64,000 bases of DNA from Bacteroidota bacterium (GTDB taxonomy: Bacteria > Bacteroidota > Bacteroidia > Bacteroidales > Bacteroidaceae): NCBI GenBank assembly GCA_023458215.1, contig JAEXAJ010000180.1, forward strand, positions 1-64,000, given 5' to 3'. The translations under genes and the position numbers were made by a program. Under the pieces are notes generated by a model. The model searched no databases, was not told the DNA's origin, and saw nothing but the letters and a program-made list of their open reading frames with translations. Each line of letters opens with the position of its first letter. The first letter of the stretch is position 1. Shown piece after piece: positions 53,593 through 62,526 of the stretch.

Positions 53593-55049
53593 ACAGCCCC
53601 GCCACATATCTGAAACAGTACGGGCAACGGCTGACACACCGCTTCTTCCTGCTCGTCATCGCTTGCACGCTGCCTTTGCCCTCCTGCCACCTTTGTGCGC
53701 AGGACGTGGAAGCGCAGCGTGTGGGGACGCAACACCCGGAACCACAGTGTGCCGGGCAAGGAACGATTGAGGACGAGGACGTTTCCGGCAAACCACTGAC
53801 GCTCCACTTCCGTTTCGACAAGTCGCTGGTGGACAGCGGCTACATGGACAACGGGCATACGCTCCGCCACCTGGACGGGCTGCTCACCGACCTCCGCCTG
53901 TGCGCCCGCATCGACTCCGTCAACATCCTTTCCTTCACCTCCCCCGACGGGGACCGTGCCTACAATGAACGTTTGGCACGCCGCCGCTCGGTTGCGGTAA
54001 AAGGCTATCTGGTATGGAAATACCCGCACCTCGACCAATACCGCATCCACCAACACCCGCAGGGCGAGAACTGGCGTGAACTTCGCCGGCTCATTGCGGA
54101 CGATCCGGATATCCCCGGCCGGGAAGAAGTGCTTGAAATCATCGACCGCCATAAAGACTCCGAACAATGCAAGGCGTTGTTGAAGAAGCTGGACGGCGGC
54201 GTCCCTTATCATTATATATATACACACCTGCTGCGCTACCTGCGCAATGCCTCTATCTGCACGGTGTATCTGCGCCCCATGAGACATCCGGCTTCGGAGA
54301 AACCGACAGCTCTGAACACGGCCCGCATGTCCTCGTTGCACCTCTTGGCTTCGGCCGGGGACAATTCCCAGTCTTCGGCGGATTTCAAGTCCTCCGCCGA
54401 AACCGAGTATCGGTATTTTCAATCCTCCGTACTCTCCGACAGTGCCTACAACCGTTATCTTGCCGGCATATACCGCCGCTCCCCCCTCCGCACTCCCCTG
54501 CTCGCCTTGAAGACCAACCTGCTGTTCAACGCACTTCTGATGCCGAACATCGAGGTTGAACTCCCGATAGGCAAGCACAACCGCTACTCCCTGAACGGCG
54601 AACTCATGTTCCCCTGGTGGCTGATGGGCAGCGACAAGTACTGCCTTCAAATCCTCATGGGCGGACTGGAAGGCCGCTACTGGCTGGGCAGCCGTGAAAG
54701 CCGCATGAACAGTGAAGTCCTCACCGGCCACTTCCTCGGCCTGTACGCCGGAGGCGGCAAGTACGACCTACAATGGGACCGAAACGGCTACCAGGGCGAG
54801 TTCTTCATCGCCGCCGGCATCAGCTACGGCTATGCCCACAGTATAGCCCGCAACTTGCGCCTGGAATACAACATCGGCATCGGTCTTTTACGGACCAATT
54901 ACCGCCACTACCACGCCCGCGACAATTACCAAACCCTGCTGTGGCAGGAGAACGGCCGCTACACGTGGTTCGGTCCCACGAAGCTGAAAATCTCCCTTGT
55001 CTGGCTGCTCAACCGTAAGGCCAAATTGCAGAAAGGAGGCGAGCAATGA
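53589..55049 (+). CDS. DUF3575 protein with OmpA-like domain, fimbrial operon
   Basis: The 486-aa exported protein has a signal-like segment (FFLLVIACTLPLPSCHLCAQ), then an OmpA/MotB-like region (LTLHFRFDKSLVDSGYMDN, SFTSPDGDRAYNERLARRRS at about 75-140). The C-terminal DUF3575 domain (about 290-480) is beta-barrel-like with NLLFNALLMPNIEVELPIG and GYGYAHS-type strands. DUF3575 proteins regularly precede Mfa2/fimbrillin genes in Bacteroides and may be outer-membrane or peptidoglycan-linked assembly proteins. Both ends overlap neighbouring genes by 4 bp. Confidence 0.85.
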   Translation: MNSPATYLKQYGQRLTHRFFLLVIACTLPLPSCHLCAQDVEAQRVGTQHPEPQCAGQGTIEDEDVSGKPLTLHFRFDKSLVDSGYMDNGHTLRHLDGLLTDLRLCARIDSVNILSFTSPDGDRAYNERLARRRSVAVKGYLVWKYPHLDQYRIHQHPQGENWRELRRLIADDPDIPGREEVLEIIDRHKDSEQCKALLKKLDGGVPYHYIYTHLLRYLRNASICTVYLRPMRHPASEKPTALNTARMSSLHLLASAGDNSQSSADFKSSAETEYRYFQSSVLSDSAYNRYLAGIYRRSPLRTPLLALKTNLLFNALLMPNIEVELPIGKHNRYSLNGELMFPWWLMGSDKYCLQILMGGLEGRYWLGSRESRMNSEVLTGHFLGLYAGGGKYDLQWDRNGYQGEFFIAAGISYGYAHSIARNLRLEYNIGIGLLRTNYRHYHARDNYQTLLWQENGRYTWFGPTKLKISLVWLLNRKAKLQKGGEQ

Positions 55050-56194
55050 AGATAGTTAACAAAGAAAGAGTTGACAAGTTGACAGGGAAACAAGGGAACA
55101 AGTTAACGAGGAAACAAGTTGACAAGGGGCTGCGCCATGCCGCATTTCTGCGGGCATTCTCCCTTGTCACCTTGTTCACTCGTCTCCTTGTCACCTTCTC
55201 CCCTTGTCTCCTCTTCACCTTGACAAGTTGCGACCGCCGGGAGCTGACCTACTACGAAGTCTCCGAAATCACCCTCACCGCCGACTGGAGCCAGTCCGGA
55301 CTGGATGAGAAAGAAGTGAACTACGGCGCCACCGCCGTCTTCTACCCGCATGGCGGCGGCGAACCGAAAGTCTTCCTGCTGGGCGACCGTTCGGGCGACG
55401 TGATACGCCTGCCGGAAGGCGTGTACGACGCCCTGCTCTTCAACCGCTCCTTCAACGATTTCAGCAACATCGCTTTCCGTGGAAACGGCGGCTACCGAAC
55501 CCTGGAGGCCTATGCCCGCAAAATGGAGACACGCCAGGACGGCAGCACGCGCACCATCGTCTCCTCCCCCGACGAACTGGCAGTCGCCACTCTGGAAGGT
55601 TTCACCGTGACGGAGGACATGCTGGGCAACTACAGCCACACCACCTACGGACGAGCGGGCACCCGCCCCGCCACCGGCACAACGGCGGAGGGCGGCCCTT
55701 TCACCATCCGCTTCACCCCACGGAAGCTGACCCGCGAGGTGGTAGCCGTGCTCCATGTGGAGGGGCTGAACAACGTGCGCTCGGTCACCTGCCGCCTGGA
55801 CGGTGTGGCGGAATCCGTCTTTCTGGCCACCGGCGAGGCGTCGGCAAACACCGTGGCGCAGGAGTTCACCCCCTCCGATCCGCAGTTCACCCCCGGATCG
55901 CCCTTCGACGGGACCATCACCGGCACGTTCGAGGTATTCGGCTTCGACACGCAGAGCGGACACAGCCTGCACATCGACGCCCTACTGGTGGACGGGAAAA
56001 CGCATTTCACCGAAGACTATGACAGGGTGAAGGTGACGGAAACGGACAACGGAGAAGGGACGTTCATCTTACGGGTGGAGGTCAGCACAAGCAAGGTGCC
56101 CGACGTGAAACCCGAAGGAGGATCCGGCTCCGGCTTCGACGTGGACGTGGACGGATGGGGGGATGACGTGAAAACAGACATCCCCATCGAATAG
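55046..56194 (+). CDS. FimB/Mfa2-type fimbrial anchor lipoprotein (DUF5119-like)
   Basis: The 382-aa protein has an unusually long, Lys/Arg-rich N-region of about 30 residues, then a hydrophobic segment ending in the lipobox FTLTSC (Cys62). The mature part starts DRRELTYYEVSEITLTADW and has the Mfa2/DUF5119 pattern (LPEGVYDALLFNRSFNDFSNIAF; RKLTREVVAVLHVEGLNNV). Mfa2-type proteins anchor fimbriae in the outer membrane and set their length. The entire signal region is encoded by a palindromic repeat (about 55052-55231); no other in-frame ATG exists before the hydrophobic segment. The start overlaps the DUF3575 stop. Confidence 0.83.
   Translation: MKIVNKERVDKLTGKQGNKLTRKQVDKGLRHAAFLRAFSLVTLFTRLLVTFSPCLLFTLTSCDRRELTYYEVSEITLTADWSQSGLDEKEVNYGATAVFYPHGGGEPKVFLLGDRSGDVIRLPEGVYDALLFNRSFNDFSNIAFRGNGGYRTLEAYARKMETRQDGSTRTIVSSPDELAVATLEGFTVTEDMLGNYSHTTYGRAGTRPATGTTAEGGPFTIRFTPRKLTREVVAVLHVEGLNNVRSVTCRLDGVAESVFLATGEASANTVAQEFTPSDPQFTPGSPFDGTITGTFEVFGFDTQSGHSLHIDALLVDGKTHFTEDYDRVKVTETDNGEGTFILRVEVSTSKVPDVKPEGGSGSGFDVDVDGWGDDVKTDIPIE
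55052..55231. repeat. Palindromic repeat coding for the signal peptide of the Mfa2-like gene
   Basis: The left part (about 55052-55125) consists of GTTGACAAG/GGAAACAAG-like units, and the right part (about 55155-55231) of their complements (CCTTGTCACCTTG-like). The GC-rich centre (GGGGCTGCGCCATGCCGCAT) resembles the cores of the elements at 5191 and 42259 read on the other strand. It begins at the stop codon of the DUF3575 gene, as the other elements do. Confidence 0.7.
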
Positions 56195-56296
56195 GGCAGC
56201 GCCGGAGGCATGATATGGCATACAATAGCACAATATGAATAGAATAATAGAATAACATACAATAAATCAATAATCATACTTAAAAACGAAAACGAA

Positions 56297-57577
56297 ATGA
56301 AGAAGATTAACGCAATCGCGGCATCGCTGGCAGCATTACTGATGGCGGGATGCTCACAGAACGAAGTGACAGAGATTAGTCCGGATGCACATCCGGCAGT
56401 AGGATTCGGCGTGTACACCGGTGCGGCTACCCGCGGGGTGGACATGACTACGGAAAGCATGAAAGACAGCCCTTCGGACGCCAGCAAGTACGGTGGTTTC
56501 GGCATCATGGGGTATTTTACGGGACAGGACAATTTCGAGGACGTGAAGACCACGGTCACACCCAGCTTCATGCATAACCAAATGGTAGAGTACGACAAGA
56601 CGAACAGTGTCTGGAAGTACGACCCTATAAAGTACTGGCCCAACCGTGACGGGGACAAGATATCCTTCTTCGCCTACGCCCCCTACGAGACCAACTGGCA
56701 GACCGGCACGAAGTCGGGAGTCATCGTCTCCGCAGCCACCGAGAAGGGAATCCCCTATATCAACTTCAGCCTTAAAAAAGAAAACGAGCTTACCAAGATG
56801 GTGGACCTCGTGGTGGCCGACGCCCGTGACCAGCAATACACCGCGGCCAATGCCGGAAAGGTCAGCTTCGACTTCAAGCACACCCTCTCGCGCATCTCGT
56901 TCAAGGCGCAACTGGGGGACGGGGATTTCGGCGGCATGGACGGAACGAACAGCTTCGTGTACATCACCCACATGTGGATTGTAGGCACGAACCACGGCAC
57001 GACGGCGGCGTCCGGTAACCTCTCGCTGATAGACACCGGAGCGGCATCCAATCCCAACTCCAAATTCTACACCAGCGCCAAATGGTCACAATTGCACTGG
57101 AACTATGGGACAGGCATCTCCACCGTTCCGGAAAAGGATTTCAGCCTCGACGATATCCTGGCGTTGGAAAGCACCGGCATCACCGAATCCAACGCCACTA
57201 CCGGGCATGAGGGGGTTATCAAGGGGATAAGAGTGACCAACGCATCGAAGACGACTCCCGTTGACCTGTTCCCACCTAACCAGTACCTATATCTGATTCC
57301 CATTGCCGATAACAATGTCAACGTGGACACGAACGCCGGCTGTGGCGAAAATGACATTTGGATAGGTTTCCATTACGATATAGTCACCAAAGACAACACT
57401 AAGCCCACACAATTCATCGCCAGCCATGCGGAGTCAGTTATAAAGCTACCCAAGACTCATATGAAGCGGAACAAGTCATACCTGTACACGCTGAAAATCA
57501 ATCTGCACGAGATTAAGATTGACAAGGCGGAAGTGGAAAGCTGGTCTGACATCAAAGAGGAAGTGACGATAGAATAA
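56297..57577 (+). CDS. Fimbrillin family lipoprotein 1 (Mfa-like)
   Basis: The 426-aa protein has the lipoprotein signal AASLAALLMAGC (Cys19) and fimbrillin/Mfa-like_1 features (KYWPNRDGDKISFFAYAPYE; FDFKHTLSRISFKAQLG). Arg46 in GAATRG marks the likely processing site that precedes strand-exchange assembly in P. gingivalis-type pili. The C-terminus ends in a typical final strand (DKAEVESWSDIKEEVTIE), which fits a polymerising shaft subunit. It begins 102 bp after the anchor gene. Confidence 0.87.
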   Translation: MKKINAIAASLAALLMAGCSQNEVTEISPDAHPAVGFGVYTGAATRGVDMTTESMKDSPSDASKYGGFGIMGYFTGQDNFEDVKTTVTPSFMHNQMVEYDKTNSVWKYDPIKYWPNRDGDKISFFAYAPYETNWQTGTKSGVIVSAATEKGIPYINFSLKKENELTKMVDLVVADARDQQYTAANAGKVSFDFKHTLSRISFKAQLGDGDFGGMDGTNSFVYITHMWIVGTNHGTTAASGNLSLIDTGAASNPNSKFYTSAKWSQLHWNYGTGISTVPEKDFSLDDILALESTGITESNATTGHEGVIKGIRVTNASKTTPVDLFPPNQYLYLIPIADNNVNVDTNAGCGENDIWIGFHYDIVTKDNTKPTQFIASHAESVIKLPKTHMKRNKSYLYTLKINLHEIKIDKAEVESWSDIKEEVTIE

Positions 57578-57611
57578 AGTCTTCCCTTATACGGAAAGGC
57601 TACACAAGCCA

Positions 57612-57643
57612 GACCGGGCGGGGTTGAACGTCCCTTCCCGGTC
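57612..57643 (+). terminator. Intergenic hairpin between fimbrillin genes
   Basis: GACCGGG (57612-57618) pairs with CCCGGTC (57637-57643), with inner GGG/CCC pairs; no T-run follows. It may stabilise the upstream transcript or attenuate, giving more of the first fimbrillin than of the later ones. Confidence 0.45.
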
Positions 57644-57688
57644 ACCAAAGACAGAATACAGATAAATAAAAATCGGAAAAGGCAAAGA

Positions 57689-59440
57689 ATGATGAAAATG
57701 AACAAACAAACAGCGGTCGCTTTAACGGCGCTTGCATCTTCGCTGTTCTCCGCTTGCGATGCGGGGGGCGGGTTGCAGGAGTTTCCGCAGGCGGACGGCA
57801 TGCCGCTAAGTTTCCTCACCACCGTGGAGGAGCCGCAGACGCGTGCCGAACTGACTACCGCCAACCTCACCACCGCAGGCGTGTTTGCCTACATGACAAG
57901 CGGGAGTTTCAACACAAGCACCGCCACGCCGGGATATATGTACAACCAAAAGCTGGAACGGGCCAATAACACGTCCCCCTGGACGTACAGCCCCGTGAAA
58001 TACTGGCCTAACAACGACGCCGACAAGCTTAGTTTCTTTGCCTACGCCCCCTATGTGGACGAATCGGCGCCGGGCGGCAGCAACCCCGCCCTTTCGGGGA
58101 AGACGGATGCCGGCTACCCCACGCTGACCTACACCGTGGCCACGGCGGAAGCAGATCAGACGGACCTGCTCGCCTCCGAACCGTTGATGAACCGAACCTA
58201 CCAGACAAGCGGTGGAACGGCCAACGGCAGCATCAGCCTTCCGATGAAGCATGCACTGACACGGGTGAAGTTCAGCGTCAAGACCGAAATGGGGATTAAG
58301 ATAACCTCTCTGACCGTGAACAACGTTCCGGCAACGGCGAAACTCACGTTTACAAGTGGCGGTTTCAGTTGGGGAAGCTACACAGGCACGAAGAACTATA
58401 CAGCGACCCTTGCCGGCGGTGGAACGTCGGTGACGGCCAATGCCTCCTCCACCGATGCCGCCCCGACGGTGGCCACCTTCTTCCTGCTGCCCGACAAAAC
58501 CGCCGCCACCTTCTCCATTACCTACCTGCAAGACGGGGAAACCATTGCGGTAAGCAGAACCAATATCGCCTTTCCCACCGCTTCGGCCTGGGTGCAGGGC
58601 GGGAGCGTGAACTACCAGCTCGACATAAAGAGAGACGGTCTTTCGGTGACTTTCACCCAAAGCGATGAATGGACTGACAGCGGAAATGAAGCGCTTAACA
58701 GCAAGGAGGTTGCTCCCGGTTACAAGGCTACCGACGTGAAAATATGTGATTACTATTATAGCGACGGCACTACCTCCGACGGCGGCTACCGTAAATACAC
58801 CGATAACACCGTTGCCCAGCGGGAAGTCATGCCCGTACTAACGGATAAGGACGGAAATGCCCGCACCGTAGTCGGCATTGTATTCTATGCCGGAAAGCAT
58901 GCCACGGACACGGACGACTATAGCTCCACAGGCGTAGGGACGTCAGGGTTTCATGGCTATGCTGTAGCATTGAAAGATGTCGGAAAGTTGGCATGGGAAA
59001 ATAAAGACGGCACGTATAATGTGGCAGTGGGCACATCGACAAATGCCGATGACTGGCGAGGCTTTTACAATCAGCAACGAATAGAAGCATACGTGGCCGC
59101 CAATAGCGGTAGCGGCTGGCAGATGAGCCATTTTCCGGCGGCGAACGCTTGCAAGAACTACACACCGGCAGCTCCCGCAACAAGCAGTGGCTGGTTTCTT
59201 CCTTCTCACGGTCAATTGATGGGTATATATAATACCTACGTTGCTCCAATGCTCGCTGATATAAGCATCAATATGATAATTGCGGGAGGAGATGATTTTG
59301 CTAACGGATATAACTGGTCGAGTTCGGAGGTAGGCGGTGGGGATCATAAAGCCTATGCATTTATGATTCTGTGGAATAACTCCTCTATGTCATATAAAAA
59401 TGATTTATACACCGCTGTCAGGCCCGTTCTGGCTTTTTAG
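57689..59440 (+). CDS. Fimbrillin family lipoprotein 2 with FISUMP-like C-terminal domain
   Basis: The 583-aa protein has a lipoprotein signal (ALASSLFSAC, Cys23) and Arg52 in PQTRAEL as the likely processing site. A Mfa-like_1 N-terminal part (KYWPNNDADKLSFFAYAPYV; LPMKHALTRVKFSV) is followed, from about residue 345, by a long C-terminal region with GWFLPSHGQLMGIYN and YNWSSSEVGGGDHKAYAF. Such ends occur in FISUMP/DUF1566 and C-type-lectin-like domains. The extra domain suggests a tip or adhesin subunit. A start one residue later is possible. It ends 20 bp before the next gene. Confidence 0.85.
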   Translation: MMKMNKQTAVALTALASSLFSACDAGGGLQEFPQADGMPLSFLTTVEEPQTRAELTTANLTTAGVFAYMTSGSFNTSTATPGYMYNQKLERANNTSPWTYSPVKYWPNNDADKLSFFAYAPYVDESAPGGSNPALSGKTDAGYPTLTYTVATAEADQTDLLASEPLMNRTYQTSGGTANGSISLPMKHALTRVKFSVKTEMGIKITSLTVNNVPATAKLTFTSGGFSWGSYTGTKNYTATLAGGGTSVTANASSTDAAPTVATFFLLPDKTAATFSITYLQDGETIAVSRTNIAFPTASAWVQGGSVNYQLDIKRDGLSVTFTQSDEWTDSGNEALNSKEVAPGYKATDVKICDYYYSDGTTSDGGYRKYTDNTVAQREVMPVLTDKDGNARTVVGIVFYAGKHATDTDDYSSTGVGTSGFHGYAVALKDVGKLAWENKDGTYNVAVGTSTNADDWRGFYNQQRIEAYVAANSGSGWQMSHFPAANACKNYTPAAPATSSGWFLPSHGQLMGIYNTYVAPMLADISINMIIAGGDDFANGYNWSSSEVGGGDHKAYAFMILWNNSSMSYKNDLYTAVRPVLAF

Positions 59441-59460
59441 CAACTAATTTATTCTTAAAG

Positions 59461-60933
59461 ATGAAACAATATATATCATTTCCCTCCCTGCTCTTCGGCC
59501 TGCTCCTTGCAGGGCTATGGGGTTGTGCCGATGATACGAATCTGCCCAGTGAAGGCAGTGATAATGACGGACAAGGCACACTCCTCACTGTGAATGTCGT
59601 TGACAACGGTTACCTCGCCTCTGCGGGAGAAGCTCCGACCACCCGTGCACAAGAGGAGGGGTATAAGACCACCTTCATTGCAGGCGACAAGATAGGGTTG
59701 TATGTCCAGAGTTACTATGGAGACAATACTGAAAACATCTGCCTCACTTTATCAGCCGACGGTAAGTGGACGCCTCCTGCGGGCACCACGCTTGCCTACG
59801 AAGGTGTAAAGACAACCTACTATGCCTATTATCCCTATCAGACGGACATGACAAACAAAGTACGTTACGGTACGAATGCCGACGACTTCTTCATGCCATT
59901 GGTAAAAGAGTGGATTCCCGCCGCCGATCAAAGCAGCTACGCTAAATACACTGCGCAGGACCTCATGATAGGGAAAGGCACGATAAGCGGCACTCCGGGC
60001 AGCACCCGCACGCTCACCTTCACTCTATCGCACCGCATGGCACTGGTGCTGCTGGATTTGCCGAAAGCGAAGTACACCCTTAGCAACGACGCCGGTTATA
60101 CATGGCTGACGGACGCCCTCAATACGGGATTTTACGGTTTTTCTCCCTATCATCTGGGTGCGGGCGCCTATCGTTTTCTGGTAAATCCTTGGAAAACTAA
60201 CCTGCTCTTTTCCGGTACATATACCGATGCTTCTGCCGCTCCAAAGGAATGGGAGTTGAAGCCTGGCATCACGGCGGGGAAGTATAAGACTTATACGGTA
60301 GATAACGGTGCGGTGGTCAACAATGTGAGCCATGTGCTCCAATCGGGTGACTTCTTTATGAAGGACGGCTCGCTGCTGGCGGCAAGCAGAACTGAACTGA
60401 ATGAGGAGGAACAGGCGAATTGTATCGGCATCGTCTTTCGGATAGGGACAGGCAGCAGTGATGCGGTGGATAATTACGAAGGTAAGTTGACGACCATACA
60501 TGGCTATGTATTGGCGTTGCAACAGTCGTGGCAAACGTGGGGTGACGGTTCCCGTGTCTTCGGTACGGGTACCAGTGGCGGTGCTGAACTTGGATATAAG
60601 AGTACCCAGATGATTATGGCCGCTGCTGCCAGTGAATCCAGGAGTTTCCCCGCATGTTTTTACTGTGTGAACTATACGCCCGCACCTACGGGAGTAACAA
60701 GCGGATGGTATTACCCCACAACGGGGCAGATGCGAAATTGTGCGATTAATGCCAACAGTAATGGAATCAATACCCAGTTGGGTAAGATACCGGGCGCCGC
60801 AATCATGTCGGGAACGTATTCCTCCAGCTCCGAAACCAATGCCGGTCAGGTTTGGGGCGCAAGGGTAGGCAGTGGGTCTTATTACTATCTTGGCAAAGGT
60901 AGCAATCTTACCCGTGCGGTGCTCACTTTTTAG
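59461..60933 (+). CDS. Fimbrillin family lipoprotein 3 with lectin-like C-terminal domain
   Basis: The 490-aa protein has the lipoprotein signal LLFGLLLAGLWGC (Cys22) and Arg62 in APTTRAQ as the likely processing site. A Mfa-like N-terminal part (TYYAYYPYQTDMTNK; TFTLSHRMALVLLDLP) is followed by a C-terminal region related in layout to that of protein 2 (SGWYYPTTGQMRN, SGTYSSSSETNAGQVW, RAVLTF). It is probably a second accessory or tip subunit and the last gene of the fimbrial operon. The C-terminal end is the same short aromatic strand as in protein 2. Confidence 0.84.
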   Translation: MKQYISFPSLLFGLLLAGLWGCADDTNLPSEGSDNDGQGTLLTVNVVDNGYLASAGEAPTTRAQEEGYKTTFIAGDKIGLYVQSYYGDNTENICLTLSADGKWTPPAGTTLAYEGVKTTYYAYYPYQTDMTNKVRYGTNADDFFMPLVKEWIPAADQSSYAKYTAQDLMIGKGTISGTPGSTRTLTFTLSHRMALVLLDLPKAKYTLSNDAGYTWLTDALNTGFYGFSPYHLGAGAYRFLVNPWKTNLLFSGTYTDASAAPKEWELKPGITAGKYKTYTVDNGAVVNNVSHVLQSGDFFMKDGSLLAASRTELNEEEQANCIGIVFRIGTGSSDAVDNYEGKLTTIHGYVLALQQSWQTWGDGSRVFGTGTSGGAELGYKSTQMIMAAAASESRSFPACFYCVNYTPAPTGVTSGWYYPTTGQMRNCAINANSNGINTQLGKIPGAAIMSGTYSSSSETNAGQVWGARVGSGSYYYLGKGSNLTRAVLTF

Positions 60934-61096
60934 GCTTGCGCTTTCAGTCTCTCGAAGACCGCCCCCACAACAAAAGGAGGAATCCGGAAGGGGTGTGGAG
61001 CGAGAGAATAACTTAATTAATAATAGATGCGTTCTTTGACTTGTTGGAAACGAAAACTATTTATAAATACTATGTTGGGGCTTGAAGAGGAAAGCA

Positions 61097-61104
61097 TACC
61101 TTTG
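61097..61104 (+). promoter_or_regulatory. -7 box upstream of the KilA-N remnant
   Basis: TACCTTTG fits TAnnTTTG, 34 bp before the ATG of the KilA-N remnant. The surrounding 60934-61096 has no gene; it includes a weak hairpin CTCTCG...CGAGAG (60949-61006). Confidence 0.45.
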
Positions 61105-61137
61105 CAGTTGTTTAAACGAAAGGAAGACAAGAATTAC

Positions 61138-61342
61138 ATGGAAAAGATAATTGTGTGTCACCATTCTAAAAGTAAGCGGACAAAACTATATTTCTTTAAC
61201 TGATATAGCTAAATACAAAACCGATGATGCATTCATTGTAATGGGTAATTGGATGCGTAATCGCAATACTATTGAGAATCTTGGTATTTGGAAAAGTTTG
61301 TACAATCCGGATTTTAAATCTATCTTAGTACGGCGACTCTAA
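61138..61342 (+). pseudogene. Frameshifted, truncated KilA-N domain gene
   Basis: From the ATG at 61138 the frame reads MEKIIV and then soon stops. A +1 frame from 61151 reads a KilA-N domain start (NYISLTDIAKYKTDD, GNWMRNRNTIENLGIWKSLYN) and ends at 61342, far short of a full KilA-N protein (usually 200 aa or more). The split between the start and the domain frame, and the missing C-terminal part, mark a broken gene. KilA-N proteins are DNA-binding proteins of phage and mobile elements, so it may be a relic of an inserted element. Confidence 0.65.
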
Positions 61343-61349
61343 TAGTTTT

Positions 61350-61389
61350 CGTCCCGCCCCGCACACCGACCAGTGTGTGGGGCGGGACG
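61350..61389. terminator. GC-rich hairpin after the KilA-N remnant
   Basis: CGTCCCGCCCC...CACAC (61350-61366) pairs, with a bulge, with GTGTGGGGCGGGACG (61375-61389). A T-rich stretch on the plus strand is weak (GTTCTCGTTT), so the terminator call is tentative. Confidence 0.5.
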
Positions 61390-61498
61390 TTCTCGTTTCC
61401 GGCAAGACGAAAGTTCGACTATAGTAACAATAAACTTAACCCGGACAGAGAGCGCCGCCCAATCGCCTCTTCTCCCTGCCCACAAAACAAGAAAGATT

Positions 61499-62281
61499 AT
61501 GGCAAAGAATTTACTTAAAGTATGGCAGGCGGACAACACCGTCACCACCGACGACAAGACCGACAAGATTTTCGTCCTCGAAACCACCCGCAGCGTCGAT
61601 CAGCAGTTCGTGCTGGACCGCATGGCAGCCAAGAACCCCGGCCTGCACCGCGAAACCATGTCCGCCAGCGTCAACCTCTACCACGAAGTCCTCTCCGAAC
61701 TGGCGATGAACGGCTACAGCATCAACACCGATTTCTGCCGCATCGTGCCCCAACTCAAAGGCCTCGCCAAGAACAACGCTTGGGATCCGGAGACCAACTC
61801 CATCTACGTCTCCCTGACCCAGGGCAAGAAGCTGCGTGAGGCGATAAAGGACACCACCGTGCAGATACTCGGCGACCGCCAGGCAAGCATGTACATCAAC
61901 GGCACGCAAGACGCCGCCACCCGTGCCACCGACCTATCGGCAACCGCCGGACGCAACTTCACCCTGCTGGGCAAGAACATCAAGGTGGCGGGTACGGACG
62001 CGTCGGTAGGCATCACACTCACCGCCGTCAATGGCGGAAAGGTAATTCATCTCGACCCCGACATGCTGGTAGTGAACGATCCCTCCAAACTCATCATCCT
62101 GCTGCCTTCCAACCTTTCGGACGGGGAATACACGCTGACGGTGACCACGCAATATACCCCCAGCAAGACGCTATTAAAATCTCCACGCCATGCCTCGCAG
62201 ACTATTTATATCGGCGAAGCTCCCGCAGGCAGCGGCGGCAGCGGTTCCGGCGGTGACGAGAACGATAATCCGCTGGGATAA
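61499..62281 (+). CDS. HU-like DNA-binding protein with DUF4469/Ig-like C-terminal domain
   Basis: A protein of about 260 aa starting at 61499; the frame is open further upstream to 61373, but that stretch overlaps the hairpin. The N-terminal ~125 residues resemble the HU-type domain in Bacteroides DUF4469 proteins (LDRMAAKNPGLHRETMSASV, GYSINTDFCRIVPQLKGLAKN). The C-terminal part is an Ig-like beta domain (NFTLLGKNIKVAGTDASVGITLT), and the end is a Gly/Ser/Asp tail. The family is common in Bacteroides and its role is not known. It is followed by a strong terminator. Confidence 0.75.
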   Translation: MAKNLLKVWQADNTVTTDDKTDKIFVLETTRSVDQQFVLDRMAAKNPGLHRETMSASVNLYHEVLSELAMNGYSINTDFCRIVPQLKGLAKNNAWDPETNSIYVSLTQGKKLREAIKDTTVQILGDRQASMYINGTQDAATRATDLSATAGRNFTLLGKNIKVAGTDASVGITLTAVNGGKVIHLDPDMLVVNDPSKLIILLPSNLSDGEYTLTVTTQYTPSKTLLKSPRHASQTIYIGEAPAGSGGSGSGGDENDNPLG

Positions 62282-62306
62282 CAGTAGGTAAAGAAAGCGA
62301 GAAAAC

Positions 62307-62358
62307 AAAACGGCAACCGGAGGGCATAAAAGCTTCTCCCGGTTGCCGTTTCATTTTC
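62307..62358 (+). terminator. Rho-independent terminator
   Basis: AAACGGCAACCGG (62308-62320) pairs with CCGGTTGCCGTTT (62339-62351), followed by CATTTTCTT. It serves the HU/DUF4469 gene. The remaining 62359-62526 holds no convincing gene. Confidence 0.8.
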
Positions 62359-62526
62359 TTCGTTTCAGTGCAACACTCCCCCAAAAAGTCAGGGAGCTAT
62401 GGATAATCTTTACAATACTACATCAAAATATTCATGTTCGTTCTCCGGCAAAGTGAATAACGCCCGCAAATCGTTTCTGCATAAGCAAACAAATATTTCT
62501 CAAGTTGTTTTTCGGATGCCGGATAT

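Noticed and set aside
53559..54731. 390-codon open frame on the minus strand
   Set aside because: It is antisense to the DUF3575 gene in GC-rich sequence, where long chance frames are common.
61373..61498. Upstream start for the HU/DUF4469 protein
   Set aside because: It overlaps the hairpin at 61350-61389, and the family N-terminus begins at the ATG at 61499.
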